NCBI GenBank assembly: GCA_021775805.1
Contig: JAJFHD010000015.1
Span: forward strand, 79,628-143,627
Reading direction: 5' to 3'
Source: Alphaproteobacteria bacterium
Lineage (GTDB): Bacteria > Pseudomonadota > Alphaproteobacteria > Rhizobiales > JAJFHC01
DNA length: 64,000 nt
Shown here: positions 33,318-41,803 of the stretch, piece after piece
Layout: every line of letters begins with the position of its first letter
Position numbering within the stretch: the first letter of the stretch is position 1
Position numbers and translations under genes: made by a program
Notes under the pieces: generated by a model
Database searches by the model: none
What the model saw: the letters and a program-made list of their open reading frames with translations, nothing else
What the model was told of the DNA's origin: nothing

Positions 33318-34832
33318 TCAGTCGCCCTGGGCAACGCCGTCGCGCAACGCCTTGGCACGCCGGCGGCGATAGGCGGGCAGGAAGATCAGAGCGCCACCGA
33401 TCACCAGCAGGGCAAGCGTCATGGGTCGCTCGTACATGAAAGCGATGCCGTCGGTCAGGTTGACGGCGCGGGCAAAATTGTCTTCCAGAATGCCGCCGAG
33501 AATGAAGCCGATCAGCATAGGCGCGAGCGGGTAATCGGCGAATCTCAGGAGTGTGGCGAACACCCCCAGCCCGATCAGGATCAGAAGTTCCGTCGCATTG
33601 TTCTGACCGATATAGGCCCCGATCATCGTGAAGAACAGAATGAACGGGATCAGATAGTTTCGGGGAATCGTCAGGAGCTTGGCAATGTAGGGGATGAGCG
33701 GCAGGTTCAGGATCAGCAGGACCACGTTGCCCAGGTACATCGAGATGATGACCGCCCAGAAGATTGAAGGGTTGTCGACCATCAGACGCGGGCCGGGCTG
33801 CACATTGAGGGCAATAAGCGCGCCCAGCAGAATGGCCGTCGTGCCCGATCCCGGGATGCCGAGCGTCAGCAGGGGCACGAACGATCCGGTGCACGCGGCG
33901 TTGTTGGCGGCCTCGGGCGCTGCAAGCCCCTTGATCGAGCCCTTGCCGAATTGGTCCTGTTCGGCGCCCTTGGCAATGTTGCGTTCCACCGCATAGCCCA
34001 GGAACGAGGCGATCGTGGCGCCCGCTCCGGGCATGACGCCGATCAGGAAACCCTGCACGGACTGGCGTCCGATGACCGGCGCAATGGCACGGGCCTCGGC
34101 ACGCGTGATCCGCAAATCCTTGATCGCGCGGCCTTGGTCGGTGGTGCTGCGTTTGGGGTCGAGCACCAGAAACAGCGCCTCTGGCAGGGCAAACAGCGCC
34201 ATGGCAAGCGTGATGAAGCTGAAGCCGGACTGCAGGTCGAGCAGGCCCATGGTGAAACGCGGCGCGTTGAACAGGGCGGATTCGCCGACCGTTGCCAGGA
34301 TCAGGCCCACCGCCGTCATCATCAGCGCCTTGAGCACCTTGCCGGTGCCGGCGAACGCAGCGATTGCGGAAAGTCCCACGACCATCATGGCAAAATATTC
34401 CGCGGAATGAAACAGCAGCGCCACCGACGACAGCGCCGGCGCGAATCCCATCAGCAGGACCGCTCCAATAGTTCCGCCTGAGAACGATGCGATCGCTGCT
34501 ATGGTCAGCGCTTTGCCGGCCTTGCCCTGCTGGGCCATGGGATAGCCGTCGAAGGAGGTGGCGACAGTGCCGGCCACACCGGGCGCATTGATCAGGATCG
34601 ATGACGTGGAGCCCCCGAAGATGGCACCATAGTAAACCCCGGCCAGCAGGATCAGAGCCGCCGAGGGGTCGCCGATCTTGATCGCCACCGGGATCATGAT
34701 GGCAATGATCGACATCGGCCCCAGACCGGGCAGCATGCCGATGAACGTGCCGAGCAGGCAGCCGGCGACGACCATGATCAGGTTCTGCAGCGAGAATGCC
34801 GTGGCCAGGCCAAGGAGAAGTCCGTCAACCAT
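33318..34832 (-). CDS. tctA: Tripartite tricarboxylate transporter permease, large subunit
   Basis: 504 residues with about eleven to twelve membrane helices. It has the TctA signature GLLPGLGPMSIIAIMIPV (N-terminal, G-rich, near 33-50) and the repeated counterpart GVMPGAGATIASFLGYAVERN near 260. It forms the main transport channel of a TTT system for carboxylates, driven by the ion gradient. It is encoded with tctB and tctC in the usual order (tctC-tctB-tctA on the minus strand). Confidence 0.95.
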   Translation of the reverse strand: MVDGLLLGLATAFSLQNLIMVVAGCLLGTFIGMLPGLGPMSIIAIMIPVAIKIGDPSAALILLAGVYYGAIFGGSTSSILINAPGVAGTVATSFDGYPMAQQGKAGKALTIAAIASFSGGTIGAVLLMGFAPALSSVALLFHSAEYFAMMVVGLSAIAAFAGTGKVLKALMMTAVGLILATVGESALFNAPRFTMGLLDLQSGFSFITLAMALFALPEALFLVLDPKRSTTDQGRAIKDLRITRAEARAIAPVIGRQSVQGFLIGVMPGAGATIASFLGYAVERNIAKGAEQDQFGKGSIKGLAAPEAANNAACTGSFVPLLTLGIPGSGTTAILLGALIALNVQPGPRLMVDNPSIFWAVIISMYLGNVVLLILNLPLIPYIAKLLTIPRNYLIPFILFFTMIGAYIGQNNATELLILIGLGVFATLLRFADYPLAPMLIGFILGGILEDNFARAVNLTDGIAFMYERPMTLALLVIGGALIFLPAYRRRRAKALRDGVAQGD

Positions 34833-34844
34833 CCGGCATACCCC

Positions 34845-35327
34845 TCATCCCATGAACCAGGGCAGCGGTTTTAGGAATATCCCCAGCGCCTGCTGTACAA
34901 GCAACCACACAGTACCGGCTCCAGCCAGGGCAATCGGGATCATGACGTGCAGTTTGCGCTCCCCCAGAGACCAGCCTGTGCCAACCAGGAAAACCGTGGT
35001 GGCAATCAGAAACCCTGCAGGGCGCAGGGCCACCGCATAGAGGATCATCAGGCCGATCAACATCGCCGCCTGACCGGTCTTGTAGTCCTTTGGTTGCGTG
35101 TCGTTTGTGTTTTCCAGATTGTCAGATGACGGCTTTTCAATCTGGTTTGGCGACACCAGAATCAGAAACGCAAGCACACCGGCTAAGATGCTCAGGACGA
35201 TCGGCAGCGTGTTCGGCAGGAACGCCATGTTGCGCTCGAACGGCAGGAGACGATAAGTGAAGGCGGCATATCCGTAAACGATGCTGCCCACGAGGAAGAA
35301 CGCGGCTATCCACTTGTCGAGCGCCAT
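34845..35327 (-). CDS. tctB: Tripartite tricarboxylate transporter small subunit
   Basis: 160 residues with four predicted membrane helices; the last lies near the C-terminus, ending in PLPWFMG. Length, topology and position 12 bp ahead of tctA match TctB. TctB proteins are poorly conserved, and context carries much of the call. Confidence 0.88.
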   Translation of the reverse strand: MALDKWIAAFFLVGSIVYGYAAFTYRLLPFERNMAFLPNTLPIVLSILAGVLAFLILVSPNQIEKPSSDNLENTNDTQPKDYKTGQAAMLIGLMILYAVALRPAGFLIATTVFLVGTGWSLGERKLHVMIPIALAGAGTVWLLVQQALGIFLKPLPWFMG

Positions 35328-35375
35328 GCGGATGCTCCCGATGCTGACACGCCGGCGATTTCCTGCCCGGTTCCC

Positions 35376-36356
35376 CTAAAGAAATCCGAGTTTCTTCATG
35401 AGGTCCCCGATCACCTTTTCCTGAGTCTCCAGAAAGGTCCGGAAATCGTCGCCGGAATTGTGGATGTCGGCCCACCCGTTACGGTCACGGACCTCCTGCC
35501 ACTCAGGCGTTTCATACATCTTCGCCAGGACATCCCGGTAGGCTTTCGCCTTGTCTTCGGGCAGGCCGGGGGCTGCAAAAAATCCGCGCCAGTTGACGAA
35601 CTCGGCCTTGACCCCTTGCTCGCTGAGCGTCGGGGCATCCGGGTAGGCGCCGACGCGATCGGCCGATGTCACCCCGATGATCTTGACCTCACCGGCCTTG
35701 GCCAGGCCGACCGCTTCGGAGAACCCTGTCGATAGCGCCTTGATCTCGCCGGACAGAAGAGCCGCCATGGCTTTGCCGCCGGCGTCGTAGGGGATGTATT
35801 TCAGTTTGGTCGGATCTTCGCCGGCGGCTTCAACCGCCATGGCGGCAACCAGATGGTCCATGCCGCCCGGCACCGACCCGCCGCCAACCGCCACGTCACG
35901 GGGTGCGGTTTTATAGGCGGCGATCAGGTCGGAAAACGAATTCAGCGGGCTGTCCTTGGCGACCACGAAGGCCGCGTAGTCACCGATGGTTCCGGCGATC
36001 AGGGTCAGGTCGCGGAAATTCTGCGGAAATATGTTGGTCAGGGAGCGGATCACGATCGGTGTCGAGTTGACCATCAGCGTTCCGTGGTTCGAGGCTGCAT
36101 TCTCGATCAGGTGACCGATCGCCTTGCCGCCGCCGCCGCCGGACATGTTTTCGTAGGATACGGAACCCACCAGCCCAGATTTGGTCAGCGCTTCGCCGGT
36201 GCCGCGCGCAGTGCCGTCCCAGCCGCCGCCGGCACCGCCGGGGATCAGGAAGTGGATCGATTCAACCATCTTTTCAGCGGCAATGACCCGATCTGGCGCG
36301 GTAAAGGCCATAGTCGCGGCTATCGCGATTAATCCAACTGACGTGAACTTCTTCAT
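35376..36356 (-). CDS. tctC: Tripartite tricarboxylate transporter substrate-binding protein
   Basis: 326 residues with a signal peptide (MKKFTSVGLIAIAATMAFTA, cleavage after VIAA) and a Bug-family binding fold: FLIPGGAGGGWDGTARG near 40, VNSTPIVIRSL, and GGGSVPGGMDHLV near 165, which contacts the carboxylate. It binds a di- or tricarboxylate in the periplasm and hands it to TctAB. The start at 36356 is chosen over one ten codons upstream because it begins the signal peptide. First gene of the transporter operon; its promoter should be in the 170 bp before it. Confidence 0.93.
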   Translation of the reverse strand: MKKFTSVGLIAIAATMAFTAPDRVIAAEKMVESIHFLIPGGAGGGWDGTARGTGEALTKSGLVGSVSYENMSGGGGGKAIGHLIENAASNHGTLMVNSTPIVIRSLTNIFPQNFRDLTLIAGTIGDYAAFVVAKDSPLNSFSDLIAAYKTAPRDVAVGGGSVPGGMDHLVAAMAVEAAGEDPTKLKYIPYDAGGKAMAALLSGEIKALSTGFSEAVGLAKAGEVKIIGVTSADRVGAYPDAPTLSEQGVKAEFVNWRGFFAAPGLPEDKAKAYRDVLAKMYETPEWQEVRDRNGWADIHNSGDDFRTFLETQEKVIGDLMKKLGFL

Positions 36357-36552
36357 CCGGCGGTCTCCGACACTTTGTTTTTGCAAACAGGATTCTATAA
36401 TTGAAACCGTACACAGTGTGACTTTCGTCGTCTATCGCGAGCTTCATCCATGAGCATAAGTGCTTTCCACTGAATGTGCCACAGGATGGCACTGACGTTG
36501 AAGCGACCGAACTGTCGTTCAGAAAATGTGCCCCATGGCTGACGGGGGATTG

Positions 36553-37119
36553 ATGAGACTTTTTATTGCCGCAATGGCGTTTCTCGTGTCCGCGGGCATG
36601 GCGCAGGCGGAAAAGCGCGTCGCCCTGGTCATCGGAAACGCGAACTACAAGCTGATCTCGCCTTTGGGCAACCCCCGGAACGATGCTGAACTGATGGCGT
36701 CGACGCTCAAGAAAGTCGGTTTCGAAGTAGTGGAAGCAACTGATGTGAATCGGCGCCAGATGTGGCGGGCGGTCAAGAAGTTCGGCAAGGAACTCCAGAG
36801 TGCCGGCCGTGAGGCCGTGGGTCTGTTCTACTATGCCGGACATGGAATTCAGGCGCAGGGCAACAATCACCTGATCCCTTTGAACGCACGGATTGAAGAT
36901 GAAGCCGACATCGATGTGGAAGCTATCAGCGCTGCCAATGTTCTGCGCCAGATGGAAATCGCGGGTAACGGTTTAAACCTCGTCGTCCTCGATGCCTGCC
37001 GCAACAATCCCCTTAAGAGTTCGACGCGCTCGAATGTCCGCGGTCTTGCCCGCGTCAAGGCGGCGTCGGGCGCAGTTGGTCAGAAGCCGCGATCCAGATT
37101 CTGGAAGCGGTCAAGCTGA
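36553..37119 (+). pseudogene. Caspase-like (peptidase C14) protein, truncated by frameshift
   Basis: A signal peptide (MRLFIAAMAFLVSAGMAQA) is followed by a peptidase C14 domain: RVALVIGNANYKLISPLGNPRNDAELM, the catalytic His in FYYAGHGIQAQG and the catalytic Cys in LVVLDACRNNP. After GLARVKAASG the frame goes off family pattern and stops at 37119 (188 residues), missing the p10-like half of the domain. A second frame from about 37075 to 37307 reads coding-like (AAIQILEAVKLKHDPAV, then TLRDPSFLRSLQQKLRHL), and a short Lys-rich frame continues to 37366, so a longer exported caspase has probably been cut by deletion and frameshift. Confidence 0.7.
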
Positions 37120-37714
37120 AACACGATCCGGCCGTCACAGCGTTGAGCGCGACCGGGACCCTGCGTGATCCATCCTTCCTTAGAAGCCTGCAGCAGAAGC
37201 TCAGACACTTGGACACTACGGGGGAAGCATCGATGGCAGGTGGGGAGCAAACAGCCGCGATGCGGTGCTCGCACACGCTGGCCGTTCGCGCCGGAAAGAA
37301 ACAGTGAAACGGAAGTCTCCGCAGAAGGTTTCCAAACCCGCTGCCAGAAAACCAGCCCAGAAGTAAAAGCAGTCATCGCGCAAGGTCAATTGCCGCCGCA
37401 TCACGTCCACGGCCAAATGCCTCGCGACGCCACAATGCGTATACGCCGGTGAAGGGTTTTGCCACAACGTTAACTAGGTCGCGACCTTGCCAATGCCATC
37501 GATTGATGCCGCACAGCGGTTTCTCCGGGCAACTCCCGACTTCTAGCGTCCCTATGTGAGCCACGGCGCGAGAATTGGGTGTCCGGAACGTCATTTGTTG
37601 AGGTTGCGACAATGGCAGCGCCGATCTCAAGCAAGACGTTCCCAATCGGGATTCTGGACAAATCTTAGGACGTGCGTTTATTCTCTTGCTGAAATGGAAA
37701 TCGGAAAACTGGTT
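37120..37714. other. Caspase gene remnants and leader of the nitrile hydratase operon
   Basis: Bases up to about 37366 hold out-of-frame remnants of the preceding caspase gene, ending in a basic tail (KRKSPQKVSKPAARKPAQK). From 37367 to 37714 I see no gene; the nitrile hydratase promoter should be here. An in-frame ATG at 37694 is an alternative start for the alpha subunit. Confidence 0.5.
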
Positions 37715-38362
37715 ATGGCTTCATACGATCCGGAAAACGCCAACGTGGTTCACGAACACGTTCATTCGCACATCCCGTCTGATCCTGCATTGCGGGTGAA
37801 AGCGATGGAAAGCCTACTTGTTGAAAAAGGGCTTCTGACTTCTGAGGCAGTGGATGTCTGGGTCGAAACCTACAGCGAAAAGGTGGGCCCGAAGGTGGGC
37901 GCGGGTATCGTTGCGCGGGCATGGTGCGATCCACAATTCAAAGCGCGTTTACTTGAGGACGGCACAGCGGCCATCAAAGAACTCCAGATTGAAGGCTGGT
38001 TTCTGGCGCACTTGAAGGTCGTCGAAAACACGGACGCGGTGCACAATCTCGTCGTTTGTACACTTTGCTCTTGTTACCCGCACGGCGTGCTGGGGCTGCA
38101 GCCGTCGTGGTACAAGAAAGAGGCGTATCGTTCGCGTGCGGTGCGCGATCCGCGTTTGGTTCTCTCGGAGTTTGGCGTGGACTTGCCGGAAGGTGTGCGG
38201 GTCAAGGTTTGGGACAGCACCGCCGAGGTGCGGTACCTAGTCTTGCCTCAACGCCCCGCGAATACCGAAGATTGGGACGAAGTTGCCTTAGCCGATATTG
38301 TCACGCGCAACAGTATGATCGGAACAGATCGCGATCTGTCGACCGTTACGAGCGAAGGCTGA
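37715..38362 (+). CDS. nthA: Nitrile hydratase alpha subunit, cobalt type
   Basis: Hydrates nitriles to amides with the beta subunit. 215 residues. The metal-binding claw CTLCSC lies at 115-120, with C115, C118 and C120 and backbone ligands from Ser119 and C120. Thr at position 2 (VCTLCSC) is the marker of cobalt enzymes; iron enzymes have VCSLCSC. The following residues, YPHGVLGLQPSWYK, differ slightly from the common YPWPVLGLPPxWYK. RSRAVRDPR and WDSTAEVRYLVLP are typical of the C-terminal half. The beta subunit gene starts 3 bp downstream. Confidence 0.93.
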   Translation: MASYDPENANVVHEHVHSHIPSDPALRVKAMESLLVEKGLLTSEAVDVWVETYSEKVGPKVGAGIVARAWCDPQFKARLLEDGTAAIKELQIEGWFLAHLKVVENTDAVHNLVVCTLCSCYPHGVLGLQPSWYKKEAYRSRAVRDPRLVLSEFGVDLPEGVRVKVWDSTAEVRYLVLPQRPANTEDWDEVALADIVTRNSMIGTDRDLSTVTSEG

Positions 38363-38365
38363 TTC

Positions 38366-39028
38366 ATGGACGGAATTCACGACGTCGGCGGTCGCCAAGG
38401 CTTTGGTCCGATTGAGATCACAGATGCAGACCCGCCCTTTCCGACAGAGTGGGAGGCGCGCGCATTCGGTATCACAAAGTCTGTGACTGCGGCTTCGGAC
38501 TACAGTGTCGACAAGTTTCGATATACCCGCGAACAATTGCCGCCTCTGGAATATCTGACGGCGCCCTATTTCGAACAGTGGATGCGCTGCACGATGGCAA
38601 TGCTGGTGGGCAGCGGCCTTGTGACGGCAGAGGAATTGGCCAACGGACTCAGCGACGGAACCATTCCGTCCGATGTCGGACCGCAAAAGACGGCAGAAGA
38701 TGCACACGCTGCAACTGCTGCGACAGCCAGATTTGATGGCCCTTACGATGGCACGCCCGGGTTCGCATCCGGTGATAGCGTAACAGTGAGCCTGGATGCT
38801 CCAAGTGGGCACACACGTCTGCCGCAATATGTGCGGGGCCGGGTCGGGCAAGTCCTCGCCTATCGTGGGTCGCATGGCGTCCCGGAAGATAATGTGAAGA
38901 ACGTCAAAACCTTTGAACCGCTTTATTCGGTTACTTTTGGGCTTGGCGATCTCTTCGAAGAGCATCAGGGATCCGCAGACCAGATCAATGTCGAGATTTG
39001 GGAGCGGTTCCTTGCCCCTTCAATGTGA
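38366..39028 (+). CDS. nthB: Nitrile hydratase beta subunit
   Basis: 220 residues beginning MDGIHDVGGRQGFGPI, the standard beta-subunit N-terminus. The middle has YLTAPYFEQWMRCTMAMLV, and the C-terminal SH3-like barrel includes RGRVGQVLAYRGSH and LYSVTFGLGDLF. It supplies arginine and tyrosine contacts to the cobalt site and the substrate pocket. It lies 3 bp after nthA, and its 3' end overlaps the accessory gene by 17 bp, so all three are translated from one message. Confidence 0.93.
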   Translation: MDGIHDVGGRQGFGPIEITDADPPFPTEWEARAFGITKSVTAASDYSVDKFRYTREQLPPLEYLTAPYFEQWMRCTMAMLVGSGLVTAEELANGLSDGTIPSDVGPQKTAEDAHAATAATARFDGPYDGTPGFASGDSVTVSLDAPSGHTRLPQYVRGRVGQVLAYRGSHGVPEDNVKNVKTFEPLYSVTFGLGDLFEEHQGSADQINVEIWERFLAPSM

Positions 39029-39335
39029 TGTGCCCGAGGGTTTTGATGCGCCATGGCAAGCAGAAGCTTATGGGATAAGCCAAGCGTTGATCGAGGCAGG
39101 CCATGTTTCGGCTGAGAAATGGGCCACTACAATGAACCGGGCGCTGCGCCGAAAGCTCCATGATGAAGGACTTCCGGACAACGCCGACACATATTCGGTC
39201 GCGGTTATCGAGGCGCTCAGCGAAGTGACCTCGGCAAATGGCATCGTATCGGCAAAAGAACTCGAGCAGCGCTCAGAGGCTTGGCGCTCCGCCTACAAGC
39301 GAACGCCGCATGGCAAGCCTGTGAAGCTCGAGTAG
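39012..39335 (+). CDS. Nitrile hydratase accessory protein (cobalt-insertion activator)
   Basis: 107 residues from a TTG at 39012 preceded by GGGAG seven bases upstream. The start codon lies inside nthB, overlapping its last 17 bp. An ATG at 38988 would add eight residues. The sequence resembles the small activator subunits (P14K/NhlE type) that share a fold with the beta-subunit N-terminal part: FDAPWQAEAYGISQALIEAGHVSAEKW, then YSVAVIEALSEVTSANGIVSAKEL and a C-terminal WRSAYKRTPHGKPV. It swaps or delivers the cobalt-loaded alpha subunit. No amidase or dedicated cobalt transporter gene lies next to the operon. Confidence 0.85.
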   Translation: MPLQCDVPEGFDAPWQAEAYGISQALIEAGHVSAEKWATTMNRALRRKLHDEGLPDNADTYSVAVIEALSEVTSANGIVSAKELEQRSEAWRSAYKRTPHGKPVKLE

Positions 39336-39693
39336 GGATGACCCTAAAGGCGATGTTGTCCGCATAGCAGGCATCGATGCATGGAGGCCGAACTTCCGTG
39401 GAGGGTCATCTATCCCCGTATTCGCCCCTCTAAACTGACGGTGAAAAGGTCGGGTAGAACGGATCTTCCGTCGTCAGATGTCCGGTGTCGGATCATCTGC
39501 GGAAGGAAAAATGCCGACTTCAGCACGGGGGGAAAGTGCCATTTTCTGTCTTTCCTTGAGTTCCTAGCGTGAGGCGGCTTCGAGATCATAACGGACATTT
39601 CGACTTGATGGCGATACGCCACATCACGGGCTTTTGAATTATGCAATCTACGACAGTTCGATTAGTATCTTACAAGCTCATCGCGAGGATTTC
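39336..39693. other. Intergenic region, AT-richer, no gene seen
   Basis: 358 bp between the nitrile hydratase operon and the methyltransferase gene. I find no recognisable coding sequence or RNA. Composition shifts to lower GC here and stays low to about 41.0 kb. Confidence 0.5.
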
Positions 39694-40701
39694 ATGAAAC
39701 TGACAGAGGCAGAAATCCAAGTCCTGGCCTCCATTGCCGTATTGGAAACTGAGACCAAGGCAACAACGCCAGAAGACGTTGAAAAACGGGGTGAAGCGTA
39801 CTGGACCTACAAAGAGGACTGGTCGAGCACGTTCGAGACCCTTGTGAACAAAGGACTGATAGAGAGTGATGAGGCAGGCCTAACGTTAACGGAAACGGGG
39901 CGCCCCTACGCTGAGAAGTTTCGCAAAGAACGGCCTGACCTGTACTGGTATCAGTACCAGAAATTCTACATCGCCGCATATGCAAGCCAAGCACACTCGG
40001 AACTCTGCAGGCGTGTTTTTGGCAAGGACCTTTGTCAAGATGGTCAGACAGACATGCCTGCGCTGATGCATGCCTTGGACTTGCTGAAGCTTGAGCCTAA
40101 GGACAAGGTACTTGATCTTGGGTGTGGTGCTGGTGCGATTTCTGAATTCATATCAGACGAAACCGGAGCCAGTGTCGTTGGTTTAGATTATTCAGAGTCG
40201 GCGATCGAAGCCGCAAAAGAACGAACCAATGCGAAACGCGACCGGATTGAATACATCACGGGAAATTTCAACGACCTCGATTTCCCTGATGAAAGTTTCG
40301 ATGCAATTGTTTCGCTAGATACACTCTATTGGGCCGCAGATCTAAAGGAAGTCACAGCACATTTGATTGCCATGCTCAAACCCAACGGGCGCATGGGCGT
40401 GTTCATGAACCACCATATTGGCCCATCGGACCCACTCGAAGACTTGGCTATCAGACATTCAGACCTTGCGAATGCGCTGAACAGCATTGACCAACCGTAC
40501 GACAGTTTTGACTACACCAAGGAGATTTGCGAATTCTGGAAGAGAAACTGCGCCACCGCCGAAGAGCTTCTGCCTCTTTACGAAAAGGAAGGCAACGGCT
40601 TTATCGCAGAAGGTCTCATTCGAGAATCACGCGATGACTATCTGCCCGACGTAGAAGCAGGGCGCATAGCTAGATATCTGTTTTTTGTATCCCGCAGGTA
40701 A
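39694..40701 (+). CDS. SAM-dependent methyltransferase with N-terminal winged-helix-like region
   Basis: 335 residues. The first 100 look like a small helical or winged-helix domain (EAEIQVLASIAVLE, then STFETLVNKGLIESDEAGLTLTETGRPYAE), as in many O-methyltransferases with dimerisation domains. The class I methyltransferase domain starts near 145 with VLDLGCGAGAISEFI, then SVVGLDYSESAIEAA, GNFNDLDFPDESFDAIVSLDTLYW and MLKPNGRMGVFMNHH. The start at 39694 has a GAGGATTTC ribosome site. The gene is clearly AT-richer than its neighbours and stands alone, which suggests horizontal acquisition. The substrate is unknown. Confidence 0.8.
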   Translation: MKLTEAEIQVLASIAVLETETKATTPEDVEKRGEAYWTYKEDWSSTFETLVNKGLIESDEAGLTLTETGRPYAEKFRKERPDLYWYQYQKFYIAAYASQAHSELCRRVFGKDLCQDGQTDMPALMHALDLLKLEPKDKVLDLGCGAGAISEFISDETGASVVGLDYSESAIEAAKERTNAKRDRIEYITGNFNDLDFPDESFDAIVSLDTLYWAADLKEVTAHLIAMLKPNGRMGVFMNHHIGPSDPLEDLAIRHSDLANALNSIDQPYDSFDYTKEICEFWKRNCATAEELLPLYEKEGNGFIAEGLIRESRDDYLPDVEAGRIARYLFFVSRR

Positions 40702-41116
40702 GACCTCTATGGGCTAAGGATCTAACAAAACATCGCTAAGCGTCCAGCCAATATTGTGGCTTAGAGAATGGCAGCTTCGTCCGCAACTCGGTCATTCGCA
40801 ACTCCAGGCATGCATATCCCCGGTAGGTTGTGATTCAATGGGCACGCAGCGGCCCAAGAATAAGAACATGCAGAAGAATTGATAGTCCGGCAGCGTATTG
40901 ACAACAGAAATGACCACCGTTCTCACACATTCAATACAGCAGTCTGTGTCGCAGCAAGTGTCATATTTTGCATCAGTCAGCGAGTCCTGAGCCAGGCTGT
41001 CATGTTCGTGCCTTGTTCCTCAGTGGGTGATGGTGTCAAACGCGAACACGACAAATTCCGAAGGCGTCGTGCATCTTCGCGAACGCCGCGATGATTGCGG
41101 TGGAACGCAAGCCGCC
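40702..41116. other. Intergenic region, no gene seen
   Basis: 415 bp between the methyltransferase stop and the convergent regulator stop. Short open frames exist on the plus strand, but none has a ribosome site or a recognisable product. The sequence may be decayed DNA from an old insertion. Confidence 0.45.
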
Positions 41117-41746
41117 TCAGTTCGGCGCAAAGACATAAAGGCAGCGACAGACCTCGCCGCCCACCGAAAGGCAGGCGTGGGGCATGCGGCCATCGAAGTG
41201 AATGCTTTGTCCCGGCGTCAGGGTGAACGTTTCGTAGCCTTCCGAATGAAAGCCGAGTTCGCCTTCGAGCACATAGAGCATGTCTTCGGTGTCGTGCCGG
41301 TTCCAGGGTCCGAAGACCTCCAGGTCGGAACAGGTGAACTCCACCACCATGGCTTCAAATGGCTTGTCCTTGAGTTGCGCCGCCAGGGGGAAGAGACGGT
41401 TGTTGGCATATTCGATGACGTTTTCGTCGGAATTGCCGCTCGGACCGCGGTCGACGTAGAGGCGGCCTGTGAGGGCTGGCCGGTCGTGCGTGTTCAGGAG
41501 ATCGGCGACATCGACGTCAAACCCGTGCGCCAGTTTCAGCAGGATCTCGAAGGTCGGCGACAACTGGCCGTTCTCGATTTTCGACAGCGTCGAGCGTGCA
41601 AAACCTGCACTTTCGGCAAGCTGAACCTGGCTCAAACCCTTTTCCCGACGCCACCGGCGCACCCGTGCAGAGAGTTCGGCGTGGGCGTCACTGTGGATGG
41701 TACGCGATGCATTCTCCACGGCTCTTCTGTCTCCATTTGACTTCAA
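41117..41746 (-). CDS. XRE family transcriptional regulator with C-terminal cupin domain
   Basis: 209 residues. The helix-turn-helix domain (about 25-80) reads ARVRRWRREKGLSQVQLAESAGFARSTLSKIENGQLSPTFEILLKLA. The cupin sensor domain (about 125-205) has the HDTEDMLYVLEGELGFHSEGYETFTLTPGQSIHFDGRMPHACL pattern with metal-binding His and Glu residues. Such regulators commonly control amino acid or polyamine catabolic genes located next to them. It is divergent from the aminotransferase gene with only 57 bp between the starts, so it probably regulates that operon and itself. Confidence 0.9.
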   Translation of the reverse strand: MKSNGDRRAVENASRTIHSDAHAELSARVRRWRREKGLSQVQLAESAGFARSTLSKIENGQLSPTFEILLKLAHGFDVDVADLLNTHDRPALTGRLYVDRGPSGNSDENVIEYANNRLFPLAAQLKDKPFEAMVVEFTCSDLEVFGPWNRHDTEDMLYVLEGELGFHSEGYETFTLTPGQSIHFDGRMPHACLSVGGEVCRCLYVFAPN

Positions 41747-41803
41747 TATGTTCTTATAATAACAATTTGAGATAATCGCAAACAGAACACGGAGTTCCCC
41801 CCG
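41747..41803. promoter_or_regulatory. Divergent promoter/operator region of the XRE-cupin regulator
   Basis: A 57 bp AT-rich gap between two divergent starts. It contains TATAAT at 41755-41760 and an inverted pair GTTCT (41750-41754) and AGAAC (41784-41788) that could be an operator. No -35 hexamer with good spacing to that TATAAT is obvious. GGAG before the aminotransferase start is its ribosome site. Confidence 0.45.

Noticed and set aside
40879..41094. 71-codon plus-strand frame in the gap before the XRE regulator
   Set aside because: No ribosome site, odd composition, and overlap with the convergent regulator's 3' region; most likely chance.
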